Source: Alicycliphilus sp. UBA6560 (GTDB lineage Bacteria > Pseudomonadota > Gammaproteobacteria > Burkholderiales > Burkholderiaceae_C). Taken from it: 64,000 nt of DNA. The DNA lies in the NCBI GenBank assembly GCA_002434305.1, contig DJJU01000007.1, positions 124,001 to 188,000 on the forward strand. The letters run 5' to 3'. Numbering within the stretch: position 1 is the first letter of the stretch; every line of letters begins with the position of its first letter. Below are positions 1 through 7,949 of this stretch, one piece after another. The notes under the pieces were generated by a model. The model was not told the DNA's origin, did no database searches, and worked only from the letters and a program-made list of their open reading frames with translations. A program made the position numbers and the translations under genes.

Positions 1-1
1 C

Positions 2-172
2 TACTACCTGCGCACGCAAAGCGCTACGCACGTCGAGATGAGCACGGTGAACAAGCGCCAGCTCAACGCCGTGCCCACCGATGCGCACGAGGGCGCGGCG
101 GCCATGGCCGAGCCTGCCACCGACGTGAAGTTCTGCGCCATCGACGACCCCGGCTGCGAAGCCTGCCAGTAA
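2..172 (+). CDS. nrdA: Ribonucleoside-diphosphate reductase large subunit, C-terminal end
   Basis: Only the last 56 residues are in the window. The chain ends in GCEACQ followed by TAA; a C-terminal Cys-x2-Cys pair that shuttles electrons from thioredoxin or glutaredoxin to the active site is the hallmark of class I alpha subunits. The call depends mostly on this tail and on nrdB following 137 nt downstream, which is the usual nrdAB order. The enzyme reduces NDPs to dNDPs in the cytoplasm. Confidence 0.8.
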   Translation, partial: YYLRTQSATHVEMSTVNKRQLNAVPTDAHEGAAAMAEPATDVKFCAIDDPGCEACQ

Positions 173-309
173 CGGCGCGACGGCCCGCGCACAAACCGCC
201 GCATCGAAGCCACACGCAGCAGGCGACCACGCAACAAACGCGGCTGCACAACGCTTCGGTGCTTTCCTTTTTGAAGCACTGCTTCCATAATCCGAGCACT
301 GGAAAAGCC

Positions 310-1428
310 ATGCTTACCTGGGACGAAGAAGTCAAGACCCCATCGCAAAATCTCCCGCAGGGCGGCCAGCACAGCGGCCTCCCGCAGGAGCCGCGCCTGC
401 CGGCCCGCGCAGGGCGCGTCGCCGCCGTCGACAAGCGCATCATCAACGGCAAGACCGACGTCAACCAGCTCGTCCCCTTCAAGTACAAGTGGGCCTGGGA
501 AAAATACCTCGCCACCTGCGCCAACCACTGGATGCCGCAGGAGATCAACATGACGCGCGACATCGCGTTGTGGAAGGACCCGAACGGCCTGACCGAAGAC
601 GAGCGCCGCATCGTCAAGCGCAACCTGGGCTTCTTCGTCACGGCCGATTCGCTGGCGGCCAACAACATCGTGCTGGGCACCTACCGCCACATCACCGCGC
701 CCGAATGCCGCCAGTTCCTGCTGCGCCAGGCCTTCGAGGAAGCCATCCACACCCACGCCTACCAGTACATCGTCGAGTCGCTGGGCCTGGACGAAGGCGA
801 GATCTTCAACGCCTACAACGAGGTCGCCTCCATCCGCGACAAGGACCAGTTCCTGATCCCCTTCATCGACGCCATCATGGACCCGTCGTTCAAGACGGGC
901 ACGCCCGAGGCCGACCAGACGCTGCTCAAGAGCCTGATCGTCTTCGCCTGCCTGATGGAAGGCCTGTTCTTCTACGTCGGCTTCACGCAGATCCTGGCTT
1001 TGGGCCGGCAAAACAAGATGACCGGCGCGGCCGAGCAGTACCAGTACATCCTGCGCGACGAGTCCATGCACTGCAACTTCGGCATCGACCTGATCAACCA
1101 GCTGAAGCTGGAGAACCCGCACCTGTGGACGGCCGAGTTCAAGGACGAGATCGCGGCGCTCTTTCACCACGCCGTGGACCTGGAATACCGCTACGCCGAA
1201 GACACCATGCCGCGCGGCGTGCTGGGCATGAACGCCTCCATGTTCAAGGGCTACCTGCGCTACATCGCCAACCGCCGGGCCACGCAGATCGGCCTGCCGG
1301 AGCTGTTCCCCAACGAGGAAAACCCCTTCCCCTGGATGAGCGAGATGATCGACCTGAAGAAGGAACGCAACTTCTTCGAGACGCGCGTCATCGAGTACCA
1401 GACCGGCGGGGCGCTGTCCTGGGACTGA
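310..1428 (+). CDS. nrdB: Ribonucleoside-diphosphate reductase class Ia beta subunit
   Basis: A 373-residue protein holding the di-iron site and tyrosyl radical that start NDP reduction in the NrdA partner. Visible ligands are Asp113, Glu144 and His147, with the radical Tyr151 in HTHAY; the D-E spacing of 31, E+3=H and H+4=Y match the E. coli arrangement (D84, E115, H118, Y122). The reading frame extends upstream to a GTG at 259, but the ATG at 310, preceded by GGAAA, gives the family's usual N-terminus. A CATAAT box at 286-291 could be a -10 element, which would give nrdB its own short-leader transcript in addition to read-through from nrdA. Confidence 0.96.
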   Translation: MLTWDEEVKTPSQNLPQGGQHSGLPQEPRLPARAGRVAAVDKRIINGKTDVNQLVPFKYKWAWEKYLATCANHWMPQEINMTRDIALWKDPNGLTEDERRIVKRNLGFFVTADSLAANNIVLGTYRHITAPECRQFLLRQAFEEAIHTHAYQYIVESLGLDEGEIFNAYNEVASIRDKDQFLIPFIDAIMDPSFKTGTPEADQTLLKSLIVFACLMEGLFFYVGFTQILALGRQNKMTGAAEQYQYILRDESMHCNFGIDLINQLKLENPHLWTAEFKDEIAALFHHAVDLEYRYAEDTMPRGVLGMNASMFKGYLRYIANRRATQIGLPELFPNEENPFPWMSEMIDLKKERNFFETRVIEYQTGGALSWD

Positions 1429-1611
1429 CACGCGCCAGCGCACGACGGCCATGGGTTTTCTTTCACGCTCCCTCCGCACCAGGCGCCATGCGCCGCAGCG
1501 CCGGAGCGTTTTGTCGCATTCGTGGTGGCGGACGCAAGCGTCGTTGCCATGGATCGCCCGCCGCCCAATGCAGGCGCCGGGTGCTCTCTGCCAACCGACC
1601 CCAAGGAGAAA

Positions 1612-2382
1612 ATGATGGCAACTGCGAAGAAACCCGCTGCGAAGAAACCTGCAGCCGCCCCCGCCAAGAAGACGACGGGCACGACCGCCAGCGCCAAGGC
1701 GCCGGCCACCAAGAAGGCCGCCGCAGGCGCGGGCGCCGCTGCCACCAAGAAGGCCGCCGCACCGGCCAAGAAGGCAGCAGCAGCACCCGCCAAGAAGGCG
1801 GCCGTGCCGGCCAAGAAGGCCGCCGTGAAGAAGACTGCAGCAGCCCCCGCGAAGAAGGCTGCGGCGCCGGCCAAGAAGGCGGCAGCGCCCGCCAAGAAGG
1901 CCACCGCCAAGACCACCGCCGTGAAGAAGGCGGCACCGGCCAAGAAGGCCGCAGCGCCGGCCAAGAAGGCCGCAGCGCCGGCCAAGAAGGCCGCAGCGCC
2001 GGCCAAGAAGACCACGGGCAAGACCGCTGCCGTGAAGAAGGCGGCACCAGCCAAGAAGGCGGCCGCACCCGCCAAGAAGGCCGCAGCCCCCGCCAAGAAG
2101 GCAGCGGCACCGGCGAAGAAGGCCGCAGCGCCCGCCGCCAAGAAGGCAGCGCCGGCGGCAGCGAAGAAGGCGGCGCCGGCCAAGAAGGCAGCCCCGGCCG
2201 CGAAGAAGGCCGCAGCGCCTGCACCGGCCAAGAAGGCAGCGGCGCCCGCTAAGAAGGCACCGGCCCCGGCGAAGAAGGCCGCCCCTGCGAAGAAGGCCGC
2301 AGCGCCCGCGCCGGCACCCGCCGCGCAGACCACGCTGAGCCCGCAGGCGGCCTGGCCTTTCCCCACCGGCGGCAAGCCCTGA
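1612..2382 (+). CDS. Histone H1-like, Lys/Ala/Pro-rich nucleoid protein
   Basis: About 256 residues consisting almost wholly of degenerate AAPAKKA-type heptads, resembling the C-terminal tail of eukaryotic H1 and bacterial Hc1/Hc2 or AlgP-like proteins. Expected role is non-specific DNA binding and nucleoid compaction through lysine contacts. AAGGAG at 1603-1608 precedes two adjacent ATGs (1612 and 1615); spacing favours the second, so the start is uncertain by one codon. The last ~20 residues (after the heptads) lose the repeat and end in hydrophobic residues and GGKP. A strong terminator follows. The repeat number probably varies between strains by slippage. Confidence 0.85.
   Translation: MMATAKKPAAKKPAAAPAKKTTGTTASAKAPATKKAAAGAGAAATKKAAAPAKKAAAAPAKKAAVPAKKAAVKKTAAAPAKKAAAPAKKAAAPAKKATAKTTAVKKAAPAKKAAAPAKKAAAPAKKAAAPAKKTTGKTAAVKKAAPAKKAAAPAKKAAAPAKKAAAPAKKAAAPAAKKAAPAAAKKAAPAKKAAPAAKKAAAPAPAKKAAAPAKKAPAPAKKAAPAKKAAAPAPAPAAQTTLSPQAAWPFPTGGKP
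1640..2315 (+). repeat. Imperfect in-gene tandem repeat (Ala-Lys heptads)
   Basis: The coding DNA is a string of imperfect 12-21 bp units built on GCCAAGAAGG and GCCGCAGCGCC, encoding KKA/AAPAKKA. Some units are identical over 20 bp or more (for example around 1950-2000), so replication slippage can change the length in frame. Confidence 0.8.
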
Positions 2383-2408
2383 GGACGGGCTAGCGCTCCA
2401 ACGAAAAA

Positions 2409-2432
2409 CCCGGCGCCTGCGCCGGGTTTTTT
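2409..2432 (+). terminator. Rho-independent terminator after histone-like gene
   Basis: CCCGGCGC at 2409-2416 pairs with GCGCCGGG at 2419-2426 and is followed by six T. A-run AAAAA on the left side makes it usable in both directions, though no gene converges directly on it. Confidence 0.9.
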
Positions 2433-2443
2433 CTTGTCCTGCT

Positions 2444-2547
2444 GCTTCAAAAAAGAGAGCTACTGCCGCTTGATTGGCACGGCTTTGCGATAGAAATATA
2501 TCGTAAACCGGCTCTAGGAAAGCGCCAAAAGCTCCTAATTTTGTAGC
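2444..2547 (+). repeat. R60 repeat copy 1 (intergenic, with a second partial arm)
   Basis: A ~60-bp unit reading GCTTC..GAGAGCTACTGCCGCTTG.. aligns with the dispersed R60 family (see the tldD, murG and dapF copies). A partial inverted arm GCTCC..GTAGC follows at 2531-2547. The gap between the histone-like gene and the PfkB kinase gene holds nothing else besides the terminator. Confidence 0.6.
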
Positions 2548-2560
2548 GTCTACCAGAAGC

Positions 2561-3466
2561 TCACACGCTTTCCGGGTCGAAGTCCAGCTCGTAGTTCTGC
2601 GGCCCGCGCCGGGCGATCTTCAGCGCGCCCAGGCGGTTGCCCAGCCGGGCGCAGCGCGCCAGGGGCCAGCCGCGCTCCAGACCGTACAGCAGGCCGCCGC
2701 GCCAGGCGTCGCCGCAGCCCGTGGGGTCAACCACTTCGGCGGGCGCCGCGGCGGGCACGTGGGTGCGCTCGCCCTGCTCCCAGACTTCGCAGCCCTCGCC
2801 GCCCAGCGTCACCACCAAGCCACGCACGCGCTGCGAAATCTCCTGAAGGCTCCAGCCCGTGCGCTCGCACAGCATCTTGCCCTCGTAGTCGTTCACCGCC
2901 ACCCAGCCGGCCTGGCCGATGAAGCGGCGCAGCTCCTCGCCGTCGAACATGGGCAGGCCCTGGCCCGGGTCGAACACGAAGGGGATCTGCGCGGCGACGA
3001 ACTGCGCCGCGTGCTCCTGCATGGCCTCGCGCCCGTCCGGGGCGATGATGCCGATGGCCGCGCCCGCCTCGCCGGCCGCGATGCGCGTGCGGTGCGCGTG
3101 CAGCATGGCGCCGGGGTGGAAGGCGGTGATCTGGTTGTTGTCCTGGTCCGTCATGATCATCGCCTGGGCGGTGTAGGCGTCGCCCGCCTGGGCCACGTGG
3201 CGGGTGTCGATGCCCAGATCGCGCAGGCGCGCCAGGTAGTCCTCGCCGTCGCTGCCCAGCATGGCCACGGGGCGCGGGTCGCCGCCCAGCAGCTTCAGGC
3301 TGTAGGCGATGTTGCCGGCGCAGCCGCCAAAGTCGCGCCGCAGCGTGGGCACCAGGAAGGACACGTTCAGGATGTGCAATTGCTCGGGCAGGATCTGCGC
3401 AGCAAAGCGGCCCTCGAAAGTCATGATGGTGTCAAAGGCCAGGGAGCCGCAGATCAGTGCTGCCAT
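2561..3466 (-). CDS. PfkB-family carbohydrate/nucleoside kinase
   Basis: 301 residues of the ribokinase (PfkB) fold. Seen are the substrate-binding GGCAGN signature at residues 47-52 and the C-terminal signature DPTGCGDA at 247-254, where Asp253 is the catalytic base and GCG forms the anion hole. Substrate cannot be fixed from sequence; adenosine/ribokinase-like members have this length and the family in beta-proteobacteria is often labelled carbohydrate kinase. It is the last gene of the leftward group prmA - DUF3426 gene - kinase, starting 24 nt after the DUF3426 stop. Confidence 0.85.
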   Translation of the reverse strand: MAALICGSLAFDTIMTFEGRFAAQILPEQLHILNVSFLVPTLRRDFGGCAGNIAYSLKLLGGDPRPVAMLGSDGEDYLARLRDLGIDTRHVAQAGDAYTAQAMIMTDQDNNQITAFHPGAMLHAHRTRIAAGEAGAAIGIIAPDGREAMQEHAAQFVAAQIPFVFDPGQGLPMFDGEELRRFIGQAGWVAVNDYEGKMLCERTGWSLQEISQRVRGLVVTLGGEGCEVWEQGERTHVPAAAPAEVVDPTGCGDAWRGGLLYGLERGWPLARCARLGNRLGALKIARRGPQNYELDFDPESV

Positions 3467-3490
3467 GTGGTGTGTCGAATCAAAGAGTGG

Positions 3491-4708
3491 TTAGGGATAG
3501 AAGGCCAGCAGCCGGTAGCCGGCCACCGGCGTGCCGCCTTCCAGCTGCACGGGCGCGGTGGCGCTCCAGACGGCCGCGGGCGCCAGCTCGGGGGCGGCGC
3601 CCAGCTCGCCCTCCGGACGCAGCACGCGGCGCACCAGCAGCTGGTCCTGGGCGTCGGTCAGTGTCAGTTCCAGCAGCGGCATGGCCACGGGGTGGGCTGC
3701 CGTGTTCTTCAGCGCCACCTGCAGCTCGTAGCGGCTGGCGTCGCCGCGCGCCTTCAAAAAGGACGAGCTGTCGATGACCACGGCGGAGATGTCGCGCGGC
3801 GGCTGCAGCATGCAGCCCAGGCGCGCGCACAGCTGCTGCAGCGCCACGCGCGCCTGCGGGTAGCGGGCCGACAGCGCATCGCGGTAGTGCAGCGCCGCCT
3901 GCCCGGCCAGCAGGGCCGCCAGCGCCAGCACCAGCAGCGCCAGCAGGCCGCGCACGGCCGGCTGGCGCCAGAAGGCGCTGCGGCGGGCGATGCGGACGAA
4001 TTCGGGCTCGGGGCCGAGCGGGATCTCTTCATCCTCGTCCTCGGCCGGGTAGGTGCGCAGCGGTGGCGACGGGACGGTTTCTTCGGCGGGCGCGGCAAGC
4101 GGTGGCTCCGCCTCATCGGCGTCTGCCACAGGCCCCTCGTCCAGCGGCAGCACCTGCGCAGCAGGCTCGGGCAATGCCTCCGGCGCTTCTTCGATCTCTT
4201 GCGGCAGCTCTTCAGACAACGCCGGCTCGCTGGCGACAGGCGCTTGGACCTCATCGGCCGGCGCCGGCGCGTTGGCGGCGGATTCCTCCTGCACCGCCGG
4301 CGGCACGGGCGTGGCCAGCAGAAAGGCGGGCACGGGTGGCGGCGGCAGTTGCTGCCACGGCGCGGGGGCTGCGGCCGCTGGCGCGGGCTGGGGCGCCAGC
4401 ACAGTGACAGGGGCCGACGCGGGCGCCTGAATGGATGGCTGAACGGGCGCCGGCGCGGCGCGGGCGCTGCTCCAGACGCTGGGCTCGGCCGGCGGTGCGG
4501 CGCGCGTCGGCGCCGCATGCGGCGTGGCCAGGCGGTCCATCGGCATGTCGGCCAGCAGCGGCGCGGGCTCTTCCGGCCCCAGCTGCTCGGTGGCGTCGAA
4601 CACCTCCTTGCACTGGCCGCAGCGCACCCAGCCGTCCGAGATGCGCAGCTGGTCGGCAACCACCCGGAAGGCGGTCGCGCAATGCGGGCAGCGTGTGATC
4701 TGGCTCAT
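3491..4708 (-). CDS. Zinc-ribbon DUF3426 membrane protein
   Basis: 405 residues. An MJ0042-type zinc ribbon at the N-terminus has Cys7, Cys10, Cys30 and Cys33; a long Pro/Ala/Glu-rich low-complexity linker follows (about 50-225); one transmembrane helix lies near 245-265; the rest is the DUF3426 domain, probably periplasmic. Function is unknown; the layout suggests a cytoplasmic metal-binding or sensor head linked to an envelope domain. It sits directly downstream of prmA, a common beta-proteobacterial arrangement. A TAGAAT box lies 9 nt before the ATG and no Shine-Dalgarno is seen. Confidence 0.85.
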   Translation of the reverse strand: MSQITRCPHCATAFRVVADQLRISDGWVRCGQCKEVFDATEQLGPEEPAPLLADMPMDRLATPHAAPTRAAPPAEPSVWSSARAAPAPVQPSIQAPASAPVTVLAPQPAPAAAAPAPWQQLPPPPVPAFLLATPVPPAVQEESAANAPAPADEVQAPVASEPALSEELPQEIEEAPEALPEPAAQVLPLDEGPVADADEAEPPLAAPAEETVPSPPLRTYPAEDEDEEIPLGPEPEFVRIARRSAFWRQPAVRGLLALLVLALAALLAGQAALHYRDALSARYPQARVALQQLCARLGCMLQPPRDISAVVIDSSSFLKARGDASRYELQVALKNTAAHPVAMPLLELTLTDAQDQLLVRRVLRPEGELGAAPELAPAAVWSATAPVQLEGGTPVAGYRLLAFYP

Positions 4709-4717
4709 CGGCGGAGG

Positions 4718-4723
4718 ATTCTA
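4718..4723 (-). promoter_or_regulatory. Putative -10 box of DUF3426 gene
   Basis: TAGAAT on the minus strand ends 9 nt before the ATG. The predicted transcript would have a leader of two or three bases at most. Confidence 0.4.
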
Positions 4724-4751
4724 GGCGCCCGCCCTGTACGGGCGGCGGCGC

Positions 4752-5639
4752 TCAGCGGCGCGCCGCCATCAGGATCCAGCCGTCCTCGCTGTCGGCCACG
4801 GACAGCTGCAGCCACGGAGCGTAGGCCTCCTTCAGCTCGTCGGCCTGGCGCTCCAGGATGCCGGCCAGCACCAGGTGCCCGCCCGGCGCCACGTGGGCGC
4901 ACAGCAGCGGCGCCAGCACTTTGAGCGGCGTGGCCAGGATGTTGGCCAGCACGGTGCCGTACTCACCCCGCGCCAGGTCAGGCAGGCCGGCACGCAGCTG
5001 CACGCCGTTGGCGCGGGCGTTGTCCTCGGTGGCCTGCACGGCGGCCGGGTCGATGTCCACGGCGTCCACGGCTTCAGCCCCGAACTTGGCCGCGCCGATG
5101 GCCAGGATGCCCGAGCCGCAGCCGTAGTCCAGCACCGTGCCCAAGCCCCGGGTGCTGCCCTGGCCGGCGATCCAGCGCAGGCACATGCGCGTGGTGGGAT
5201 GGGTGCCGGTGCCGAAGGCCATGCCGGGGTCCAGCCGCAGTGTCTGGCGCGCGCCGGCGGGCGGCTCGTGCCAGCTGGGCACGATCCAGAACTCGGGCGT
5301 GATCTCCACCGGGTCGAACTGCGACTGCGTCATTCGCACCCAGTCCTGCTCCGGCACGGCGGCGATGCCCAGCACCTGGCAGCCGGCAAAAAAGTCCTGC
5401 GCCGCCAGCAGCGTGGCGGCCTCCTCGGCCGCGGCCTGGCTGGAAAACAGCGCGGTGACGCGGCTGCGCTGCCAGGCCTCGCGCGGGGCCGGCATGCCGG
5501 GCTCGCCGAACAGGGCCTGCTCGGCCTCGGTCTGGGCATCGGCGTCTTCCACCGACACGCTCAGGGCGTCCAGCGCATCAAAGGCCTCGCCCAGCACTTC
5601 CACGCGCTCTTCGGGGCACAGCAGGGTCAGCTCGAACAT
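4752..5639 (-). CDS. prmA: Ribosomal protein L11 methyltransferase
   Basis: 295 residues. SAM-dependent enzyme that trimethylates ribosomal protein L11. The N-terminal substrate-recognition region begins MFELTLLCPEE; the catalytic half shows LDPGMAFGTGTHPTT, the PrmA signature, and the SAM loop DYGCGSGILAIGA. The frame is open further upstream to 5690, but the ATG at 5639 is chosen because GAGGG stands just before it and the family starts at MFEL. It follows accC at 91 nt, the conserved accB-accC-prmA order of beta-proteobacteria. Confidence 0.95.
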   Translation of the reverse strand: MFELTLLCPEERVEVLGEAFDALDALSVSVEDADAQTEAEQALFGEPGMPAPREAWQRSRVTALFSSQAAAEEAATLLAAQDFFAGCQVLGIAAVPEQDWVRMTQSQFDPVEITPEFWIVPSWHEPPAGARQTLRLDPGMAFGTGTHPTTRMCLRWIAGQGSTRGLGTVLDYGCGSGILAIGAAKFGAEAVDAVDIDPAAVQATEDNARANGVQLRAGLPDLARGEYGTVLANILATPLKVLAPLLCAHVAPGGHLVLAGILERQADELKEAYAPWLQLSVADSEDGWILMAARR

Positions 5640-5730
5640 GGCGCATCCCTCACGAAAACGGGCACTCGGGGCCCACAAAAAAGCTGGCACCCGTCGCCAG
5701 GTGCCAGCGTGCGAAAGGTGTGCGGCCCGC

Positions 5731-7080
5731 TCAGCGCTTGCGCTGGGCCAGCCACTCTTCCAGGTAGTGGATGTTGGTGCCGCCGGCCACGAAGTTGGCG
5801 TCCACCATCAGCTCACAGTGCAACGGCACGTTGGTGCTGATGCCCTCCACCACCGTCTCGGTCAGGGCCGTGCGCATGCGCGCCAGGGCCTGCTCGCGCG
5901 TGTCGCCGTGCACGATGATCTTCCCGATCATGGAGTCGTAGTTCGGCGGTACATAGTAGTTGGTGTAGGCATGCGAGTCCACGCGCACGCCGGGGCCGCC
6001 CGGCGCGTGCCACATGGTGATGCGCCCGGGCGACGGCGTGAACTTGTAGGGATCTTCCGCGTTCACGCGGCATTCGATGGCATGGCCCTTGATCTGGATC
6101 TGGCGCTGGGTGAAGGGCAGCTTCTCGCCCGCAGCCACCATGATCTGCGTGCGCACGATGTCCACGCCGGTGATCAGCTCCGTCACCGGGTGTTCGACCT
6201 GCACGCGGGTGTTCATCTCGATGAAGTAGAACTCGCCGTTTTCGTACAGGAACTCGAAGGTGCCCGCGCCGCGGTAGCCGATCTTCTTGCACGCGGCCAC
6301 GCAGCGCTCACCGATGCGTTCGATCAGCTTGCGCGGGATGCCCGGCGCCGGCGCCTCCTCGATCACCTTCTGGTGGCGTCGCTGCATGGAGCAGTCGCGC
6401 TCGCCCAGGTAGACGGCGTTGCGGTGCTTGTCGGCCAGCACCTGGATCTCGATGTGGCGCGGGTTCTGGAGGAATTTCTCCATGTACACGGCCGGGTTGC
6501 CGAAGGCCGCCATGGCCTCGGCCTTGGTCATCTGCACGGCGTTGACCAGGGCTGCCTCGGTGTGCACCACGCGCATGCCGCGCCCACCGCCGCCGCCGGC
6601 GGCCTTGATGATCACGGGATAGCCGATGGAGCGTGCGGTGCGGCGGATCTGCACCGGATCGTCGGGCAGCTCGCCCTCCGAGCCCGGCACGCAGGGCACG
6701 CCGGCGCGGATCATGGCCTGCTTGGCCGAGACCTTGTCGCCCATGATGCGGATGGAGTCCGGCGTCGGGCCGATGAACTGGAAGCCGCTCTTTTCCACCC
6801 GTTCGGCGAAGTCGGCGTTCTCGGCCAGGAAGCCGTAGCCCGGGTGGATGGCCTCCGCGTCGGTCACCTCGGCGGCCGAGATGATGGCCGGCATGTTCAG
6901 GTAGGACAGAGGCGAGGGCGCCGGGCCGATGCACACGGCCTCGTCGGCCAGCTTGACGTACTTGGCGTCGCGATCGGCCTCGGAATAGACCATCACCGCC
7001 TTCACGCCCAGCTCGCGGCAGGCGCGCTGGATGCGCAGGGCGATTTCGCCGCGATTGGCGACCAGGATCTTTTTAAACAT
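5731..7080 (-). CDS. accC: Acetyl-CoA carboxylase, biotin carboxylase subunit
   Basis: 449 residues, full length. ATP-grasp enzyme carboxylating the biotin on AccB, first committed step of fatty acid synthesis. N-terminal MFKKILVANRGEIALR, the Gly-rich ATP loop GGGGGRGMR, the EAPAP stretch and ITGVDIVRTQI are all present. Between accB and this gene lie a 115-bp repeat and a 38-codon mini-ORF whose first 11 residues copy this protein's start and whose stop overlaps this ATG by 8 nt, so accC translation may be coupled to it. Confidence 0.97.
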   Translation of the reverse strand: MFKKILVANRGEIALRIQRACRELGVKAVMVYSEADRDAKYVKLADEAVCIGPAPSPLSYLNMPAIISAAEVTDAEAIHPGYGFLAENADFAERVEKSGFQFIGPTPDSIRIMGDKVSAKQAMIRAGVPCVPGSEGELPDDPVQIRRTARSIGYPVIIKAAGGGGGRGMRVVHTEAALVNAVQMTKAEAMAAFGNPAVYMEKFLQNPRHIEIQVLADKHRNAVYLGERDCSMQRRHQKVIEEAPAPGIPRKLIERIGERCVAACKKIGYRGAGTFEFLYENGEFYFIEMNTRVQVEHPVTELITGVDIVRTQIMVAAGEKLPFTQRQIQIKGHAIECRVNAEDPYKFTPSPGRITMWHAPGGPGVRVDSHAYTNYYVPPNYDSMIGKIIVHGDTREQALARMRTALTETVVEGISTNVPLHCELMVDANFVAGGTNIHYLEEWLAQRKR

Positions 7081-7189
7081 AAGCGCCCCCGCGGCTCATC
7101 GCCTGCACGCTGGCGCGTGCCAGGGCCATTTGCTTCGCCCCGCCTGCGGTAGGAACGCCGCGATTGGCCACCAGAATTTTCTTAACCAT
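7073..7189 (-). CDS. 38-residue mini-ORF duplicating the accC start
   Basis: Begins MVKKILVANRGV, ten of the first eleven residues as in AccC (MFKKILVANRG), then diverges into PTAGGAKQMALARASVQ and ends at TAA overlapping the accC ATG (ATGTTTAA). The duplicated DNA differs from accC at several wobble positions. It is either a relic of an insertion into the old accC 5' end followed by re-creation of the start, or an upstream coupling peptide. There is no clear Shine-Dalgarno. Status as a real gene is uncertain. Confidence 0.45.
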   Translation of the reverse strand: MVKKILVANRGVPTAGGAKQMALARASVQAMSRGGAYV

Positions 7190-7246
7190 AGAAGTCTTCC
7201 ATTGCGCCGCGCACCGCCCGCAGCCTTAAAACCTGGCACACACCGT

Positions 7247-7359
7247 GCCAGCAGACGCTGCGGATCCGGCTTCGCCGGTCCGCCAGCGTCGTCCCCCTTC
7301 CCAGCGCGCGAAGCGCGCGCCAGAGAAGGGGAAGCCGCGCAGCGGCTCAGGGAGTTGTT
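7247..7359 (-). repeat. Dispersed ~115-bp palindromic repeat, copy 1 (accB-accC gap)
   Basis: Read on the minus strand this segment matches 61713-61828: both contain CCCTGAG.CGCTGCGCG, a variable central palindrome, GGGGGACGACGC, GGACCGGC.AAGCCGGATCC and CGTCTGCTGGC. It starts 3 nt after the accB stop codon. It holds several stem-loops and could act as a 3' processing or stabilising element within the accBC transcript. Confidence 0.75.
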
Positions 7360-7362
7360 CTC

Positions 7363-7830
7363 TTACTCAATCACGAACAGCGGCTGCCCGTATTCGACGG
7401 CCTGGCCGTTCTCGCCCAGGATGCGCGTCACGGTGCCGCTCTTGTCGGCCTCGATCTCGTTGAGGATCTTCATGGCCTCGACGATGCATAGCGTCTCGCC
7501 TTCCTTGACCTGGCTGCCGACCTCGACGAACGGCTTGGCGCCCGGGCTGGAGGCGCGGTAGAAGGTGCCCACCATGGGCGACTTGACGACATGGCCGGTG
7601 GGCGCGGCAGCAGCCGCAGGCGCAGCGGCTTCGGCCACGGCGGTGGCAGGAGCGGCGGCGGCTGCGGCCGGAGCGGCGACGGCCTGCATGGGCGCGGCCA
7701 TGACCTGCTGCACCACGGTGGTGCCGGCCTTGACGATGCGCACCTTGCCCTCGGCTTCGGTGATTTCGAGTTCGGAAACATTCGACTCGGAGACCAGGTC
7801 GATGAGGGTCTTGAGTTTTCGCAAATCCAT
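7363..7830 (-). CDS. accB: Biotin carboxyl carrier protein of acetyl-CoA carboxylase
   Basis: 155 residues. N-terminal MDLRKLKTLIDLVSES, an Ala/Pro-rich flexible linker (about 45-75) and a C-terminal biotinyl domain with EAMKILNEIE; the biotinylated lysine is Lys121. First gene of accB-accC; the roughly 120 nt upstream are markedly richer in A+T than the surroundings and probably hold the promoter, but no convincing -35/-10 pair could be chosen. The 3-dehydroquinate dehydratase gene that often precedes accB elsewhere is absent here. Confidence 0.97.
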   Translation of the reverse strand: MDLRKLKTLIDLVSESNVSELEITEAEGKVRIVKAGTTVVQQVMAAPMQAVAAPAAAAAAPATAVAEAAAPAAAAAPTGHVVKSPMVGTFYRASSPGAKPFVEVGSQVKEGETLCIVEAMKILNEIEADKSGTVTRILGENGQAVEYGQPLFVIE

Positions 7831-7949
7831 GGGAGCTCCAGCGGCTAAAAACGGGAAGGGCGCGAATTTACCCGAAATTCACACAACGGTGGTCTATTGC
7901 ACCGAAATTGCCGCAAATTACTGCTTTTTCTTTGATGCAGTGCTGTGGC

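Noticed and set aside
4..1479. Long minus-strand ORF across nrdA end and nrdB
   Set aside because: Shadow of nrdB in GC-rich DNA: His/Gln/Val/Asp-rich, no domain, and nrdB has all catalytic residues on the plus strand.
1640..2315. Ala-Lys repeat DNA as a CRISPR-like or minisatellite non-coding array
   Set aside because: Units have no spacer structure, remain in one frame and encode a H1-like protein with RBS and terminator.
2759..4924. 721-codon plus-strand ORF antisense to the DUF3426 and PfkB genes
   Set aside because: Composition is Arg/His/Gly/Gln repeats typical of antisense frames; both strand partners have recognised motifs.
5137..7152. 671-codon plus-strand ORF antisense to accC and prmA
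   Set aside because: Same reason: no domain, skewed composition, opposite to conserved genes.
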